Positions 45,295-54,213 are shown, counted from the stretch's first letter. The stretch: DNA of 64,000 nucleotides from Spirosoma sordidisoli (GCF_004138325.1 NZ_SBLB01000007.1:29947-93946); one strand, 5' to 3'. The notes: generated by a model not told the origin, from the letters alone. A program made the numbers and translations.

Positions 45295-45898
45295 ACACCC
45301 ACTCTTTCCGCCCGGCCTTGTCGCCGAGGTTGAAGCAGCGTCGGCACCGGGCCTCGTAGCTATCGGTCTCACCCAGCAGCACCCGCTCCTGCGATGGCAC
45401 CAATCGGTACGAATATTGCGCAATGTCACCGCAGACCACGCAAATGGCATGAACTTTCGTGACAAACTCGGCAACGCCCATCAGCTGCGGCATACAGCCG
45501 AAGGGGTTTCCGGCAAAGTCCATGTCGAGGCCCGCAATAATAACGCGCTGCCCCTGATTGGCCAGCGTGGTACATACCTCAACGATTTCTTTGTCGAAAA
45601 ACTGTGCCTCATCGATGCCGACCACGTCACAGGAACCGGCCAGCGCCAGAATTTGGCCCGCTGTTTGCACCGGAGTGGACGGAATACTCAACGCAGAGTG
45701 TGATACGATGTTGTCTTCGTGATAGCGCGTGTCCAGAGCCGGTTTAAAAATGCGAACATTCAGTTTGGCAATGTGGGCGCGGTTCAGCCGTCGGATCAGT
45801 TCTTCGGTCTTACCCGAAAACATGGAACCGCAGATTACTTCGATCCAGCCCGTTCGGAGATGGGGTGGTTCACGACGTCGAGTGGGCTCAATGAACAT
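45275..45898 (-). CDS. tdk: Thymidine kinase
   Basis: A 207-aa type II thymidine kinase for pyrimidine salvage. The P-loop is [15 protein letters not shown] (about residues 26-40). [11 protein letters not shown] is the Walker B-like segment, and the C-terminal Cys pairs CVVCGD and CRRCF bind zinc. The length is normal. Its 3' end overlaps the start of porZ by 20 bp, so the two are co-transcribed. It diverges from the next gene on the plus strand. Confidence 0.95.
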   Translation of the reverse strand: MFIEPTRRREPPHLRTGWIEVICGSMFSGKTEELIRRLNRAHIAKLNVRIFKPALDTRYHEDNIVSHSALSIPSTPVQTAGQILALAGSCDVVGIDEAQFFDKEIVEVCTTLANQGQRVIIAGLDMDFAGNPFGCMPQLMGVAEFVTKVHAICVVCGDIAQYSYRLVPSQERVLLGETDSYEARCRRCFNLGDKAGRKEWVYEDEND

Positions 45899-46112
45899 GT
45901 TGCATCAATTGGTGTCGGAGCCGGCGGGCGGGTGCCAGCCTCCAGGCGTTGATCAGAAAGGACTTGCGTATGCGTCAGGATTATTCACTGGTTTTTGTTG
46001 CCAGGCAGGTGCGGCCGGCGGTTTTGCCGGAGCCGCTGCTTGTGCCATGCCAGTGGCTAAAATCTCGCTCGCAGGCCGCTTTTTTTGATTTATTTACAAA
46101 CACAAAGCACAG

Positions 46113-46120
46113 TAGCTTTG
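46113..46120 (+). promoter_or_regulatory. Bacteroidota -7 promoter element
   Basis: TAGCTTTG matches TAnnTTTG and lies 36 bp before the start at 46156. A TTTG at 46084-46087 is 25 bp upstream, somewhat beyond the usual spacing. The AT-rich stretch contains TATTTACAAA twice (46091 and 46129). Confidence 0.45.
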
Positions 46121-46155
46121 AAAAGGATATATTTACAAAGCAAAGGATTTTACTG

Positions 46156-47424
46156 ATGTCGAACAAGTTTAATACGAACGCTCTTACCGAGTACAGCAAG
46201 TCCTACGCCCGTCGGATTGCGGCCGATTTTTACCAGCAGCACTCAACCATCAGCGGCCAGCAGATTCTGTCGCTGACGCCCATCAGTCAGATCAATTTGT
46301 TTGTCGTCAGTGCGTTGTCGGATAAATGGCAGGCCGATGCGGAGAAGTTTCGCAGCCCTTATTTCGACTTCTCCCACATGGAGGTGCAGGAGGCTTTGCA
46401 GCATTTCATGAACGTGGTGTCGCAGCATATTTCCGTCCGGCGCGAACACCTCGAGCCGCTCCTGGCCGATGCCGTTCGCCGGACGATCATTATGATCTTC
46501 GACCCGCGGGCTTATTTCGACGACCTGCTGCGGAGCCAGCCCGAGTTTACCCTGACGGCCTCGGCCATCAAACAGATTAACCGATATACCAAAATCAACC
46601 AGTTTGTTCCGGCCTATCTGGCGCAGCGGATGAACGGGAAGCCGTTCATTTACGTCAACCAGGCCCTGACCTACCTCGACGAAGCGCTGACGCAGCGGGG
46701 CCACGAGCTGGAGCATTACGATAAGTTTGTGGCGCTCTTCTCCGAGAAAGTGCCGATGGATGTGGCGGCCCTGCTCCGGAGCCACGTACCCGATGGATTT
46801 CCGGCGGCTCCGGCCCGTTCGTTCTTCGATGCGGCCACCGAGTCGGCCCTGCCCCCCGCGCCCATGGTGCCGCCCGATGCGGTGCCGGCCGATGTGGAGC
46901 CCGCTACCGCCCCGCAGCCCGACCCAACCCCCGCTCCGGTGGCGGTCGATGAGTCGTCGTCGGGTGGGTCTATGTTCCTGGGCGATGTGAGCGGACCCGA
47001 GCCTGTTGCGCCAACGGCCTACCCGTCGCAGCTGCCAACCGGTGCCCTGTCCGAGCCTTCCTCGACCGATATCGGTCTGTCGGGCCGCACCGAGAGCCCG
47101 GCCGAGCAGGCCCCGTCGCTGAACCAGACCCTGCGCGAAACGGCGGTGGCGGAGCCGGTAACCGTGGCCGAGACGTTTAACCGGGCGCCGATCGAGAGCG
47201 TGGCGCGGAGCATCTCGCTGAACCAGAAATTCCGGTTTATCAACCAGTTGTTCAACGGCAATACCAACGCCTATAACCAGGCCATCGAAGAAATCGACTC
47301 GCTCGACAACTACGGGCAGGCGCTCGATCTGATCTCGTACCGCTATGCCTCGCAGTACCTGTGGGACATGAGCAGCGACGAGGTGAGCGAGCTGGTCGAA
47401 ATTCTGAAGCGCCGGTTTGCGTGA
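46156..47424 (+). CDS. Hypothetical protein with helical N-terminus and proline-rich middle
   Basis: A 422-aa cytoplasmic protein with no signal peptide. Residues 1-215 are mostly helical (SYARRIAADFYQQHSTISGQ, VQEALQHFMNVVSQHISV). Residues 215-350 are low-complexity, rich in Pro, Ala and Glu. The last 70 residues form a second conserved block (SISLNQKFRFINQLFNG, EIDSLDNYGQALDLISYRYA). The C-terminal block is a pattern I have seen in uncharacterised Bacteroidota proteins, but no function is known. MSNKFN at 46156 is preferred, being just downstream of a promoter element; the frame is open to 45949. Confidence 0.6.
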   Translation: MSNKFNTNALTEYSKSYARRIAADFYQQHSTISGQQILSLTPISQINLFVVSALSDKWQADAEKFRSPYFDFSHMEVQEALQHFMNVVSQHISVRREHLEPLLADAVRRTIIMIFDPRAYFDDLLRSQPEFTLTASAIKQINRYTKINQFVPAYLAQRMNGKPFIYVNQALTYLDEALTQRGHELEHYDKFVALFSEKVPMDVAALLRSHVPDGFPAAPARSFFDAATESALPPAPMVPPDAVPADVEPATAPQPDPTPAPVAVDESSSGGSMFLGDVSGPEPVAPTAYPSQLPTGALSEPSSTDIGLSGRTESPAEQAPSLNQTLRETAVAEPVTVAETFNRAPIESVARSISLNQKFRFINQLFNGNTNAYNQAIEEIDSLDNYGQALDLISYRYASQYLWDMSSDEVSELVEILKRRFA

Positions 47425-47430
47425 CGGGCT

Positions 47431-47487
47431 GCGTCGTGATTCGTCGGAGTAGGCTGACTGTCAGCATAGCCCCACGAATCACGACGC
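47431..47487 (+). repeat. Inverted repeat between genes (cruciform or terminator)
   Basis: GCGTCGTGATTCGT (47431-47444) and its exact complement (47474-47487) are 14-bp arms. A small GCTGAC/GTCAGC repeat lies inside the loop. No T tract follows. The next gene's TTG start is 7 bp past the second arm. Confidence 0.6.
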
Positions 47488-47493
47488 CGTACC

Positions 47494-49575
47494 TTGAAAC
47501 CTTTCGTTCTGATCGCAGCCTGCTGCTGGTTCATAGCCGGCTGGGCCGCAGCCCAGCCGCCCCCTGACCGGACCAACGGCGACATCAGCCAGTTTTTGCA
47601 GGATCTCTTTCCCGTACAGACCGAAGGCATCGATTATCAGTCGGTGTTCGATGTGCTGACCCAGCTCTATGCCAGCCCGCTCGATCTGAATACCGCCACC
47701 CGCGACGAGCTGGCCGCTACCTACCTGCTCTCCGAACGCCAGCTAAACAGCCTGCTTACGTACCGCGCCGACGCTGGTGACCTGCTGTCTATTTACGAGC
47801 TGCAGGCCGTTCCGGGCTTCGACCTGCCCACCATTCGTCGGCTGCTGCCGTTCGTGACGGTGTTGGACAGCCCGCGCCTGCTGGGGGCCATGCCCACGCC
47901 CACCGATCACTACGTGCTGCTGCGCTTCGAGCAGCTACTGGAACGGCAAAAAGGATTTTCTGCGGCTACGCCCAACAGAAACGGAAGCCTGCCCACGCGC
48001 TATCTGGGTAGCCCGGGGCAGTGGTTCGCCCGGTATCGCTACAGCCGGCCGCGCGCGTTCAGCTTCGGCCTGACCGTTGAGAAAGACCCCGGCGAGATAC
48101 TGGGCTGGCAACCCTCGGCGCGTCGGCATGGGCTGGATTACGTCTCGTTTCATCTGCAACTCCAGAACCGGGGCCGCTGGCGCAACATAACGCTCGGCGA
48201 CTACCAGATGCAGGTCGGGCAGGGGCTGGTTCTGTCGGCGGGGTTCGTGCTGGGCAAGAGTGCCGAAACGGTTCAGACAGTTCGACGCCCGACGCTGGGT
48301 GCCCGGCCCTACACTTCGCTGACTGAATACGGCTACTTTCGGGGCGCTACGGCCACCTACGCCCTGCATCCCCGGCTTGACCTGACCCTGCTGGCCGCCC
48401 GAAACCGGCGCGACGCCAACACGACGGCAGGCAGCACCACCGACGAACTCATCGCTACCTCGCTGCAAACGTCGGGGCTGCACCGAACCCCCTCGGAACG
48501 GGATGATCAGGGTCGCCTGCTCGAAACGAACGTGGGCCTGCACCTGCTCTACCACAACCGCCACCAGCTGCAGCTGGGGCTGACGGCCTTGTCTACAACC
48601 TACGATCTGTTCTTTCGGAAGCGCAACCTGCCGTATAACCGCTACGAATTCACCGGCACAACCAATCGGGTCATCGGCCTGCACGGCGGCTACGTCTGGA
48701 ACAACTGGAATTTCTTCGGGGAGGTGGCCCGGAGTAGCGGCTCGCAGACCAGCAGCGGGGGGACGGGTGCCGTTGGGGGTGCGCTGGCTAGCCTGACCAA
48801 ACAGCTCGATCTGGCCGTGGTGCTGCGGCATTATGACCGTAATTTTCACAGTTTTTATGCCAACGCGTTCAGCGAAAGCAGCCGCAGCCAGAACGAAACG
48901 GGTGTTTATACGGGGTTGAAATACACCATTTACCGGAAGCTGGCCGTGAGCGGCTTCGTCGATGTGTATCGGTTTCCGTGGCTGAAGTACCTGGTCGATA
49001 CGCCGTCGTCGGGTTTCGATTACCTGATGCAGATCCGCTACACGCCCAACCGGCAAACCACGTTCTATGCCGTTTTTCACGACGAGCGAAAAGAGAAGAA
49101 CCTGCCCGGCAGCAAGACCGACGAGGTGGTACGGACTACGCGCCGAAGCCTGGCCCTCAATGCCGAATATACCCTGGCGCGGGGGCTGGCCCTGCGGTCC
49201 CGCGTTCAGCAGGGGAGCTTTGCCTACGCGGGTCGCGCCCGGTCTACCGGTTTCGCGCTGGTGCAGGATGTGCAGTACGAGCGCCGGCGCTGGAGCCTGA
49301 GCGGGCGGGCGGCTCTTTTTGGTACCGATGATTACGACAGTCGGCAGTATGTATACGAGCGCGATGTACTGTACGCGTTTTCGTTTCCGGCCTATTTTAA
49401 CCGGGGTATCCGGCATTATGTGCTGGTGCAGTACAACCTGAGCCGTCATCTGGACCTGTGGCTCCGCTGGGCCCGTACCGACCTCACCAACCAGACCACC
49501 GTAGGCTCTGACCTCGACCAGATCGACGCGCCCCACAAAACCGAAGTTAAAGTCCAGGCCCGCTGGCGTTTTTAA
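47494..49575 (+). CDS. Secreted helix-hairpin-helix protein with C-terminal beta-barrel-like region
   Basis: A 693-aa protein that begins at a TTG codon, since the signal peptide KPFVLIAACCWFIAGWAAAQ follows directly. Residues 60-125 form ComEA-like helix-hairpin-helix motifs (ASPLDLNTATRDELAATYLL, then LLSIYELQAVPGFDLPTIR). The remaining 560 residues alternate aromatic and polar residues and end in VKVQARWRF, a terminal Phe typical of outer membrane barrels. The HhH motif could bind DNA or act only as a protein module. A link to DNA uptake is speculation. Confidence 0.7.
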   Translation: MKPFVLIAACCWFIAGWAAAQPPPDRTNGDISQFLQDLFPVQTEGIDYQSVFDVLTQLYASPLDLNTATRDELAATYLLSERQLNSLLTYRADAGDLLSIYELQAVPGFDLPTIRRLLPFVTVLDSPRLLGAMPTPTDHYVLLRFEQLLERQKGFSAATPNRNGSLPTRYLGSPGQWFARYRYSRPRAFSFGLTVEKDPGEILGWQPSARRHGLDYVSFHLQLQNRGRWRNITLGDYQMQVGQGLVLSAGFVLGKSAETVQTVRRPTLGARPYTSLTEYGYFRGATATYALHPRLDLTLLAARNRRDANTTAGSTTDELIATSLQTSGLHRTPSERDDQGRLLETNVGLHLLYHNRHQLQLGLTALSTTYDLFFRKRNLPYNRYEFTGTTNRVIGLHGGYVWNNWNFFGEVARSSGSQTSSGGTGAVGGALASLTKQLDLAVVLRHYDRNFHSFYANAFSESSRSQNETGVYTGLKYTIYRKLAVSGFVDVYRFPWLKYLVDTPSSGFDYLMQIRYTPNRQTTFYAVFHDERKEKNLPGSKTDEVVRTTRRSLALNAEYTLARGLALRSRVQQGSFAYAGRARSTGFALVQDVQYERRRWSLSGRAALFGTDDYDSRQYVYERDVLYAFSFPAYFNRGIRHYVLVQYNLSRHLDLWLRWARTDLTNQTTVGSDLDQIDAPHKTEVKVQARWRF

Positions 49576-49692
49576 TCGCCGTCGGGAGCAATGCCGTTCG
49601 GGTTCAGCGGTTTCATTGACAGGCCGCCCCTCCGGGGCTATGGGGAGGTAGGATTCGTTGTGCTTCTACCGGCTCTAAGGGCTGCCTATTTA

Positions 49693-49757
49693 CCCCCCGC
49701 CCCCTAAAGGGGGAGTTAGCTCCGCCGAATGGGCTCCCCCTTTAGGGGGCGGGGGGG
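49693..49757. repeat. REP-like C/G-rich palindrome, copy A
   Basis: A 23-24 bp inverted repeat built around CCCCCTAAAGGGGGAG and CTCCCCCTTTAGGGGG encloses an 18-base loop containing TCCGCCGAATGGG. It is the intact form of the palindrome that the IS110-family element splits nearby. It lies in the 349-bp gene-free stretch 49576-49924. Confidence 0.85.
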
Positions 49758-49798
49758 TGAAACGGTAGCGATTCGGGCTAGTGGAATTCACATAAACT

Positions 49799-49837
49799 CC
49801 TTCCCCAAACACCCCCTTTGGGGGTTGTTTGGGGAAG
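49799..49837. repeat. REP-like palindrome, copy B (CTTCCCCAAACA type)
   Basis: CTTCCCCAAAC and GTTTGGGGAAG arms flank an inner CCCCC-TTT-GGGGG hairpin. A degenerate copy of the same type occurs at 51427-51440 beyond the IS element. Confidence 0.7.
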
Positions 49838-49848
49838 ATGCTGGCGGA

Positions 49849-49924
49849 CTTTAGGGGGCTGGGGGGCAGCCTATTTACCCCCCCAACCCCCTAAAGGGGG
49901 AGGTAACCCCGCCGAATGGGCTCC
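49849..49924. repeat. REP-like palindromes, copy C, second half split by the IS element
   Basis: CTTTAGGGGGCTGGGGGG (from 49849) pairs with CCCCCCAACCCCCTAAAG (to 49896). The second arm also starts a further palindrome running through CCGCCGAATGGGCTCC, which breaks off at 49924. Its missing half, CCCTTTAGGGGGCTGGGGGG, is found at 51367-51386 on the other side of the IS element. Confidence 0.8.
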
Positions 49925-49981
49925 GGCTGGTACTGTCGTGAAAGTCAAGTTTTACGTTAGGATTATTTTCATATCTTTGGA

Positions 49982-51092
49982 CTACAAGTAGGACAACTCG
50001 GCCCCGGTCAGTTGATCCTGGGTAGTCCCGCCGGTCGGGACTATTTTTTTGTCCCCACTGGCCCGGTTCACTAAGTACAAAGGGTCGTACTCAACCCCGT
50101 GACGCCACAAGGCGTAGGCCATCAGCAGCAACCGCTTCTGAACTGCTACATAAGCTTTCATCTTGATGTGGGTTCGCTCAAACACCCGATCATACAGCGC
50201 TTTACAGGTCGGCTCGTTGAAGCGAACGGCATTGAAGGCCGGCATGTGCAGTATACGACGCAGGCGACTGTTCCCCTTTTTAGAGATACGGGTTTTGCCT
50301 GAGTGGTTGCCAGACTGATTCTCCACTACGTCATAACCCGCATAGCTCACTAGGTGGCGCTGGTTGGTGAAGCCGCCACGGGGCGCCCCGCTCGAAGCCG
50401 TTGGTCTCGGCCACCAGCACCGCTACCGATAGTAAGGCCAAGCCTTTAATCTTGACCAACTGCTCGATGCGTGGTTTGAGCACAGCATCATCGTTGATGA
50501 GTTGGATAATGGCTTGCTCTAAGGCGGTTAGTTGTTGGTCGTATACCTTGACCAAGTTGGTCAGTTGTTTAGTGATAAAGCCATTGTCAAAGGCACTGTG
50601 TTCCAGGGCATGTTGCTGATTGGTGGACTGGGTTCGCAGTTCTTGCAGGCGTTGGTGTTGGCGAGTCAATAGCCGCAAGGCGTATAGGTTCTTGGAGAGA
50701 GGTTTCCAGAGTGGTACTCGCTGCTCAAGGCCCATGCGAGACAAGCCCTGGGCATCGATTTTGTCGTTCTTGGACTTGTAGCCTAAGCTCTTAAGATAGT
50801 ATTTCGCTTTATTGGGCAGTAAGATACTGACCGGTTGATCCTGCTGATGGAGAAACCAAGCCACCGCTTCGTGGTAGACGCCGGTCGATTCCATCAGGTA
50901 GGTAAGCGGTAAGTCTTGCTTACGATGGCGGGCCACCCAACTGAGTAGGGTAAGAAAGCCCGCTGGCTTGTTGGCTACTTTGGTGGTGGCTTTAAGGGTG
51001 ACTTTGCCGGTCTGGTCAATCACTGATAGGCCTACCTGGAGGGTATCTTTGCTGATGTCCAGCCCAACACACTGGCGTAAGAAGGTTTGCAT
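49982..51092 (-). pseudogene. IS110-family transposase (frameshifted)
   Basis: The N-terminal part from MQTFLRQ (51092) has the RuvC-like DEDD domain: GLDISKDTLQ, LMESTGVYHEAV and KNDKIDAQGL. The C-terminal transposase_20 domain continues in another frame from 50350: LVSYAGYDVVENQSGNHSGK, with the catalytic Ser in SYAG. The join fails near 50380: between the codons for NGFE and FTNQRH there are about 16 bases too many, including the palindrome GGGGCGCCCC, flanked by GGCTTC on both sides. The element therefore probably lacks an active transposase unless frameshifting occurs. Confidence 0.85.
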
Positions 51093-51337
51093 AACCAAGC
51101 GGGGGAAAAGTGAAACAGAAACCACCTGACGGCTTTCCTGGCTCTGGCACATCGATTGGAGATAGTAGTTACAACCACTTCTATGGGTACTGTCGGAGCT
51201 GATTGGAAAGGGGACAGGGGAGCCAGCACAACCAGCCTGATCAAGATCACCGGAGGGTGTCTCAGCGGCCGACCCGAGGTACTGGCTACCCGTGTCAGGT
51301 CTTGCTCATAAATTGCACTTTTTCTGACAGACTCAAC
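51093..51337 (-). ncRNA. Candidate bridge RNA region of the IS110-family element
   Basis: IS110 elements express a non-coding bridge RNA from the region 5' of the transposase. Here that region has a -7 promoter match (TATCTTTG, minus strand, 51351-51344) at its outer edge. It repeats AGCGGCCGACC of the right end (51354-51364) at 51264-51274, and GGTACTGTCG of the left end (49929-49938) at 51186-51195. At 51207-51224 it resembles the target (AAAGGGG and GGGGAGCC). These are the kinds of matches donor and target loops would give. The RNA structure was not folded, so this is inference. Confidence 0.5.
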
Positions 51338-51343
51338 TCAAAA

Positions 51344-51351
51344 CAAAGATA
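51344..51351 (-). promoter_or_regulatory. -7 promoter element at the outer end of the IS110-family element
   Basis: On the minus strand TATCTTTG matches TAnnTTTG and points towards the candidate bridge RNA and transposase. An identical element at 49972-49979 in the left end points inwards on the plus strand, antisense to the transposase. No -33 match is visible. Confidence 0.4.
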
Positions 51352-51366
51352 TGAGCGGCCGACCGT

Positions 51367-51680
51367 CCCTTTAGGGGGCTGGGGGGCAAAGTCCGGTCTC
51401 TCTATGACTTTACCTGCTTATCAACCCTTCCCCAAACAACCTCTTAGGCCGGGCCGCTGTCGCGGGGCTGGGGGGTGTAAGACGGGCTGTCTGCATGGCT
51501 TTAACGTTTTAACCAGCGCACCCCTAACCCCGGAGGGGCAGCCTGTCAATAGCCTATAACAAATTCATAATACGATACCTCAACAGGGGCGGGGCTGCCC
51601 GTATACCGATCCATCATAAAAAAGAGGGGATAATACTCGCCGAAGCGCATAGACTTTAGCTTTTTCGTTAATTTCGGCAG
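51367..51680. other. Gene-free stretch with REP-like remnants
   Basis: Contains the severed palindrome half at 51367-51386, a degenerate copy B around 51427-51475 (CCTTCCCCAAACAACC, GGGGCTGGGGGG), and CCCCGGAGGGG near 51530. The rest is AT-richer leader DNA before the membrane protein gene at 51681. No open frame with coding character was seen. Confidence 0.6.
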
Positions 51681-53057
51681 ATGCCTATCCCAACCGATGT
51701 GACTGAACCGATTACGCCCGAGCCCGCCCTCCCGCCCGATCAGCAGGAAAAACTGCGCGAACTGACCACCCAGAGCTGGAACCTGGAACTCGTTATTTCC
51801 GGGGCCGCCCTGTTTGCCATACTGCAACTGCCCGAACTGCTCGATCAGTTCTTCGATTACATCCGGTACAACTTCACGAGCCAGACATCCGGTATGCAGG
51901 CGCTCATTCTCTCGCTGGCTTACAGCATGATAAAGGCAACCTGTTATGTACTGTTCCTGGCGTTCCTGACCAACTTCGTGATGCGGGCGTTCTGGGTGGG
52001 GCTGGTGGGCCTGCTGGCCGTATACCCGACCGGCGTTCACTATGACCGGATTCCGTTTACGACACCCTATGCGCAGAAAAAAATGGCCGACGAACTCGGT
52101 TCGCTCGACCGGTATATCCTGCGGCTCGACCAGCGCTGCAACATCGTTTTTGCCGTGGCTTTCCTGTTCGTACTTATCCTGGTTCTGGTGGCATCCTTCT
52201 ACCTGATCATTCTGGGGATTCACTCGGTGCTTCGACCGCTGATACCAGCCGAAGCCTGGCTGTACGTCAAGATCGGAGCCGGGGTATTGTTTGGACTTTT
52301 TATGCTGACCAGCATTGTGCTGAGTTTACCCCAGGTGAGGGCACATCCCGTCGGCGTTGTGGTCCATTACCGGTTCACATCCATCAGCAGGCTGTTATCC
52401 TGGGGTCTGTACAAGCCGTTTGCCTTCATCACCAATACCTTCTACAGCCATCTGCCCTATAAAAAAATCATGTGGGCATTAGGGGTAATGATGGTTGTTT
52501 TTCTTGTGTTGATAATGGTGGAGTTTACAGCGGACCTGTCGCGTATGGACCGGCGGGTGTCGACCCTGAACCGACGGCACCTCTACACCGCCCGGGTCGA
52601 TAGCCTGTACCTGAACCCGGTTGCCTACGATAACCAGCGTGCCGAAGCCGATTATGTCGATGCAGCCGCCATTCAGGCCGACGTGATCCGCGAGCCTTAC
52701 ATCCGGCTGTTCATCGCCTATCCTAAAGCGCTGGACACCCTGCTGACCCGGCTGTCTGCCAGACCTGACTGGAGCGACACCCTGCCACGAACCGAACGAT
52801 ACCGGCTTTTTGCCAACTGGAGCAGCCAGCAGACCAACCGGCTCATGCGTATTTCCGTCAACGACTCACTCTACGCCACCCCCGATTTGCTCTTTACCAA
52901 ACGCGGCCCGCAGGAGCAGCGCGGCTGGCAGACGGTACTGGTGCCCGGAAACCTCAAAACCGGTAGAAACAACCTGCGCATTGCCATTCAGCCCGACTCG
53001 CTCGCCAAAGCCGAAGAGCTGGTCACCATCCCCTTCTGGTACGTGCCGGAAAATTAA
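51681..53057 (+). CDS. Multi-span membrane protein of unknown function
   Basis: A 458-aa inner-membrane protein. Residues 30-280 have about six hydrophobic segments (LILSLAYSMIKATCYVLFLA, IVFAVAFLFVLILVLVAS, IMWALGVMMVVFLVLIMV). The last 170 residues form a soluble domain, probably periplasmic, with beta-rich sequence and NDSLYATPDLLFTK. No family recognised. It stands alone downstream of the REP/IS region. The start at MPIPTD follows AT-rich leader DNA. Confidence 0.7.
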   Translation: MPIPTDVTEPITPEPALPPDQQEKLRELTTQSWNLELVISGAALFAILQLPELLDQFFDYIRYNFTSQTSGMQALILSLAYSMIKATCYVLFLAFLTNFVMRAFWVGLVGLLAVYPTGVHYDRIPFTTPYAQKKMADELGSLDRYILRLDQRCNIVFAVAFLFVLILVLVASFYLIILGIHSVLRPLIPAEAWLYVKIGAGVLFGLFMLTSIVLSLPQVRAHPVGVVVHYRFTSISRLLSWGLYKPFAFITNTFYSHLPYKKIMWALGVMMVVFLVLIMVEFTADLSRMDRRVSTLNRRHLYTARVDSLYLNPVAYDNQRAEADYVDAAAIQADVIREPYIRLFIAYPKALDTLLTRLSARPDWSDTLPRTERYRLFANWSSQQTNRLMRISVNDSLYATPDLLFTKRGPQEQRGWQTVLVPGNLKTGRNNLRIAIQPDSLAKAEELVTIPFWYVPEN

Positions 53058-53199
53058 GGGCAGGAGGGGCACTTATTTCGTCATCATGACAAAAACAGCT
53101 ACGGTACCGGAAAACCGTGATGGTAACCTGCCGGGCATATCGCCAGCCAGTTCTGCTGCGGCTCCGATAGGCTTTTGTATCGACTGATCCGGTCCGTAC

Positions 53200-54213
53200 T
53201 CAGAACGAAATAACTAGTTTCCCGATCGTTGTTCCCGATTCGAGCTGCGCGTGGGCCTGCTTCAGCGTATCGGCCGTCAGACCCTGCAGGGTCTGGGTAA
53301 TGGTGGTTTGCAGCACCCCTTCGTCGAGCAGGTCGGCCACCCGGTTCAGGATGTGGTGCTGCTCGATCATGTCGTCGGTCTGGTAGGTGGAGCGGGTAAA
53401 CATCAGCTCCCACGAAAAACTGACGCTTTTGCTCTTGAGCTTGTTCAGCGCCACCGGGGTAGCGCTGCCCGTAATGGAGGCAATATGGCCCTGCGGTTTG
53501 ATCAGCTCGGCCATCGCATCCCAGTAGGCGTTGGTATCCACGAAGTCGACAATGTAGTCGACCTGCCGGAAACCCGCGTTCCGGACGTCCTCCACCAGGT
53601 TGCGGTGATTGACGACCTGGTCGGCACCCATCTGGCGGCACCAGTCGATGGTTTCGGGGCGCGATGCGGTGGCAATTACGCGCAGGCCCAGCAGTTTTTT
53701 GGCCAGCTGAATCGCAATGGACCCCACGCCCCCGGCCCCGCCGATGATCAGCAGCGTTTTGTCCCGGTCGCGGTCGGCCGACAGCCGCATCCGGTCGAAG
53801 AAGATTTCCCAGGCGGTCAGGGCGGTCAGCGGCATGGCGGCAGCGGCTTCGTCCGAAAGGGTAGCCGGTTTGCGGCCCACGATCCGCTCGTCGATCAGCT
53901 GGTAGTCGGCGTTGCTGCCCGACCGGGTTATGTCGCCGGCGTAGTAGACCGCATCGCCCACGCTGAACAGGCTGACGTCGCTACCCACGGCTTCTACGAC
54001 CCCTACGGCATCCCAGCCGATGATTTTGGGCTGGTCGAGTACCGTATCTTTGGCCGAGTTCTGTCGAATTTTAAAATCGACCGGATTGACCGATACGGCC
54101 CTGACCTTGACCAGCAGGTCATGCCCGGCCGGAACCGGTTTGTCGATGTCGACGTCGATAAAGCTTGCTGGCTCTGTAATGGCGAGCGAAGTCGTGAACC
54201 CTACTGCTTTCAT
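53200..54213 (-). CDS. Zinc-independent medium-chain dehydrogenase (quinone oxidoreductase-like)
   Basis: A 337-aa MDR-superfamily enzyme likely to reduce quinones, enones or nitro compounds with NADPH. The GroES-like half has VDFKIRQNSA, and the Rossmann half has LLIIGGAGGVGSIAIQLAKK. The zinc-ligand cysteines of classical alcohol dehydrogenases are missing. MKAVGF at 54213 is the normal family start; 27 in-frame residues upstream are ignored. The 263 bp upstream, before the GH5 gene, show no clear feature. Confidence 0.88.
   Translation of the reverse strand: MKAVGFTTSLAITEPASFIDVDIDKPVPAGHDLLVKVRAVSVNPVDFKIRQNSAKDTVLDQPKIIGWDAVGVVEAVGSDVSLFSVGDAVYYAGDITRSGSNADYQLIDERIVGRKPATLSDEAAAAMPLTALTAWEIFFDRMRLSADRDRDKTLLIIGGAGGVGSIAIQLAKKLLGLRVIATASRPETIDWCRQMGADQVVNHRNLVEDVRNAGFRQVDYIVDFVDTNAYWDAMAELIKPQGHIASITGSATPVALNKLKSKSVSFSWELMFTRSTYQTDDMIEQHHILNRVADLLDEGVLQTTITQTLQGLTADTLKQAHAQLESGTTIGKLVISF

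Larger units (their letters stand above)
49925..51366 (-). mobile_element. IS110-family insertion sequence in a REP-like palindrome
   Basis: The element of 1442 bp carries one DEDD-type transposase on the minus strand, a 273-bp 5' non-coding region (right side) and a 57-bp 3' region. The ends are set by the split palindrome: left flank ...GGGCTCC and right flank CCCTTTAGG... rejoin to five C residues, exactly as in the intact copy A, so no target duplication is present, as expected of IS110. An 11-bp inverted repeat, TCATATCTTTG/CAAAGATATGA, lies just inside (49969-49979 and 51344-51354). IS110 relatives such as IS621 also target REP sequences. Confidence 0.85.

Noticed and set aside
49982-51092. 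Programmed frameshift producing the full IS110 transposase
   Set aside because: The two frames are separated by a 16-base excess with a palindrome rather than a slippery heptamer, and IS110 transposases are normally single-frame.
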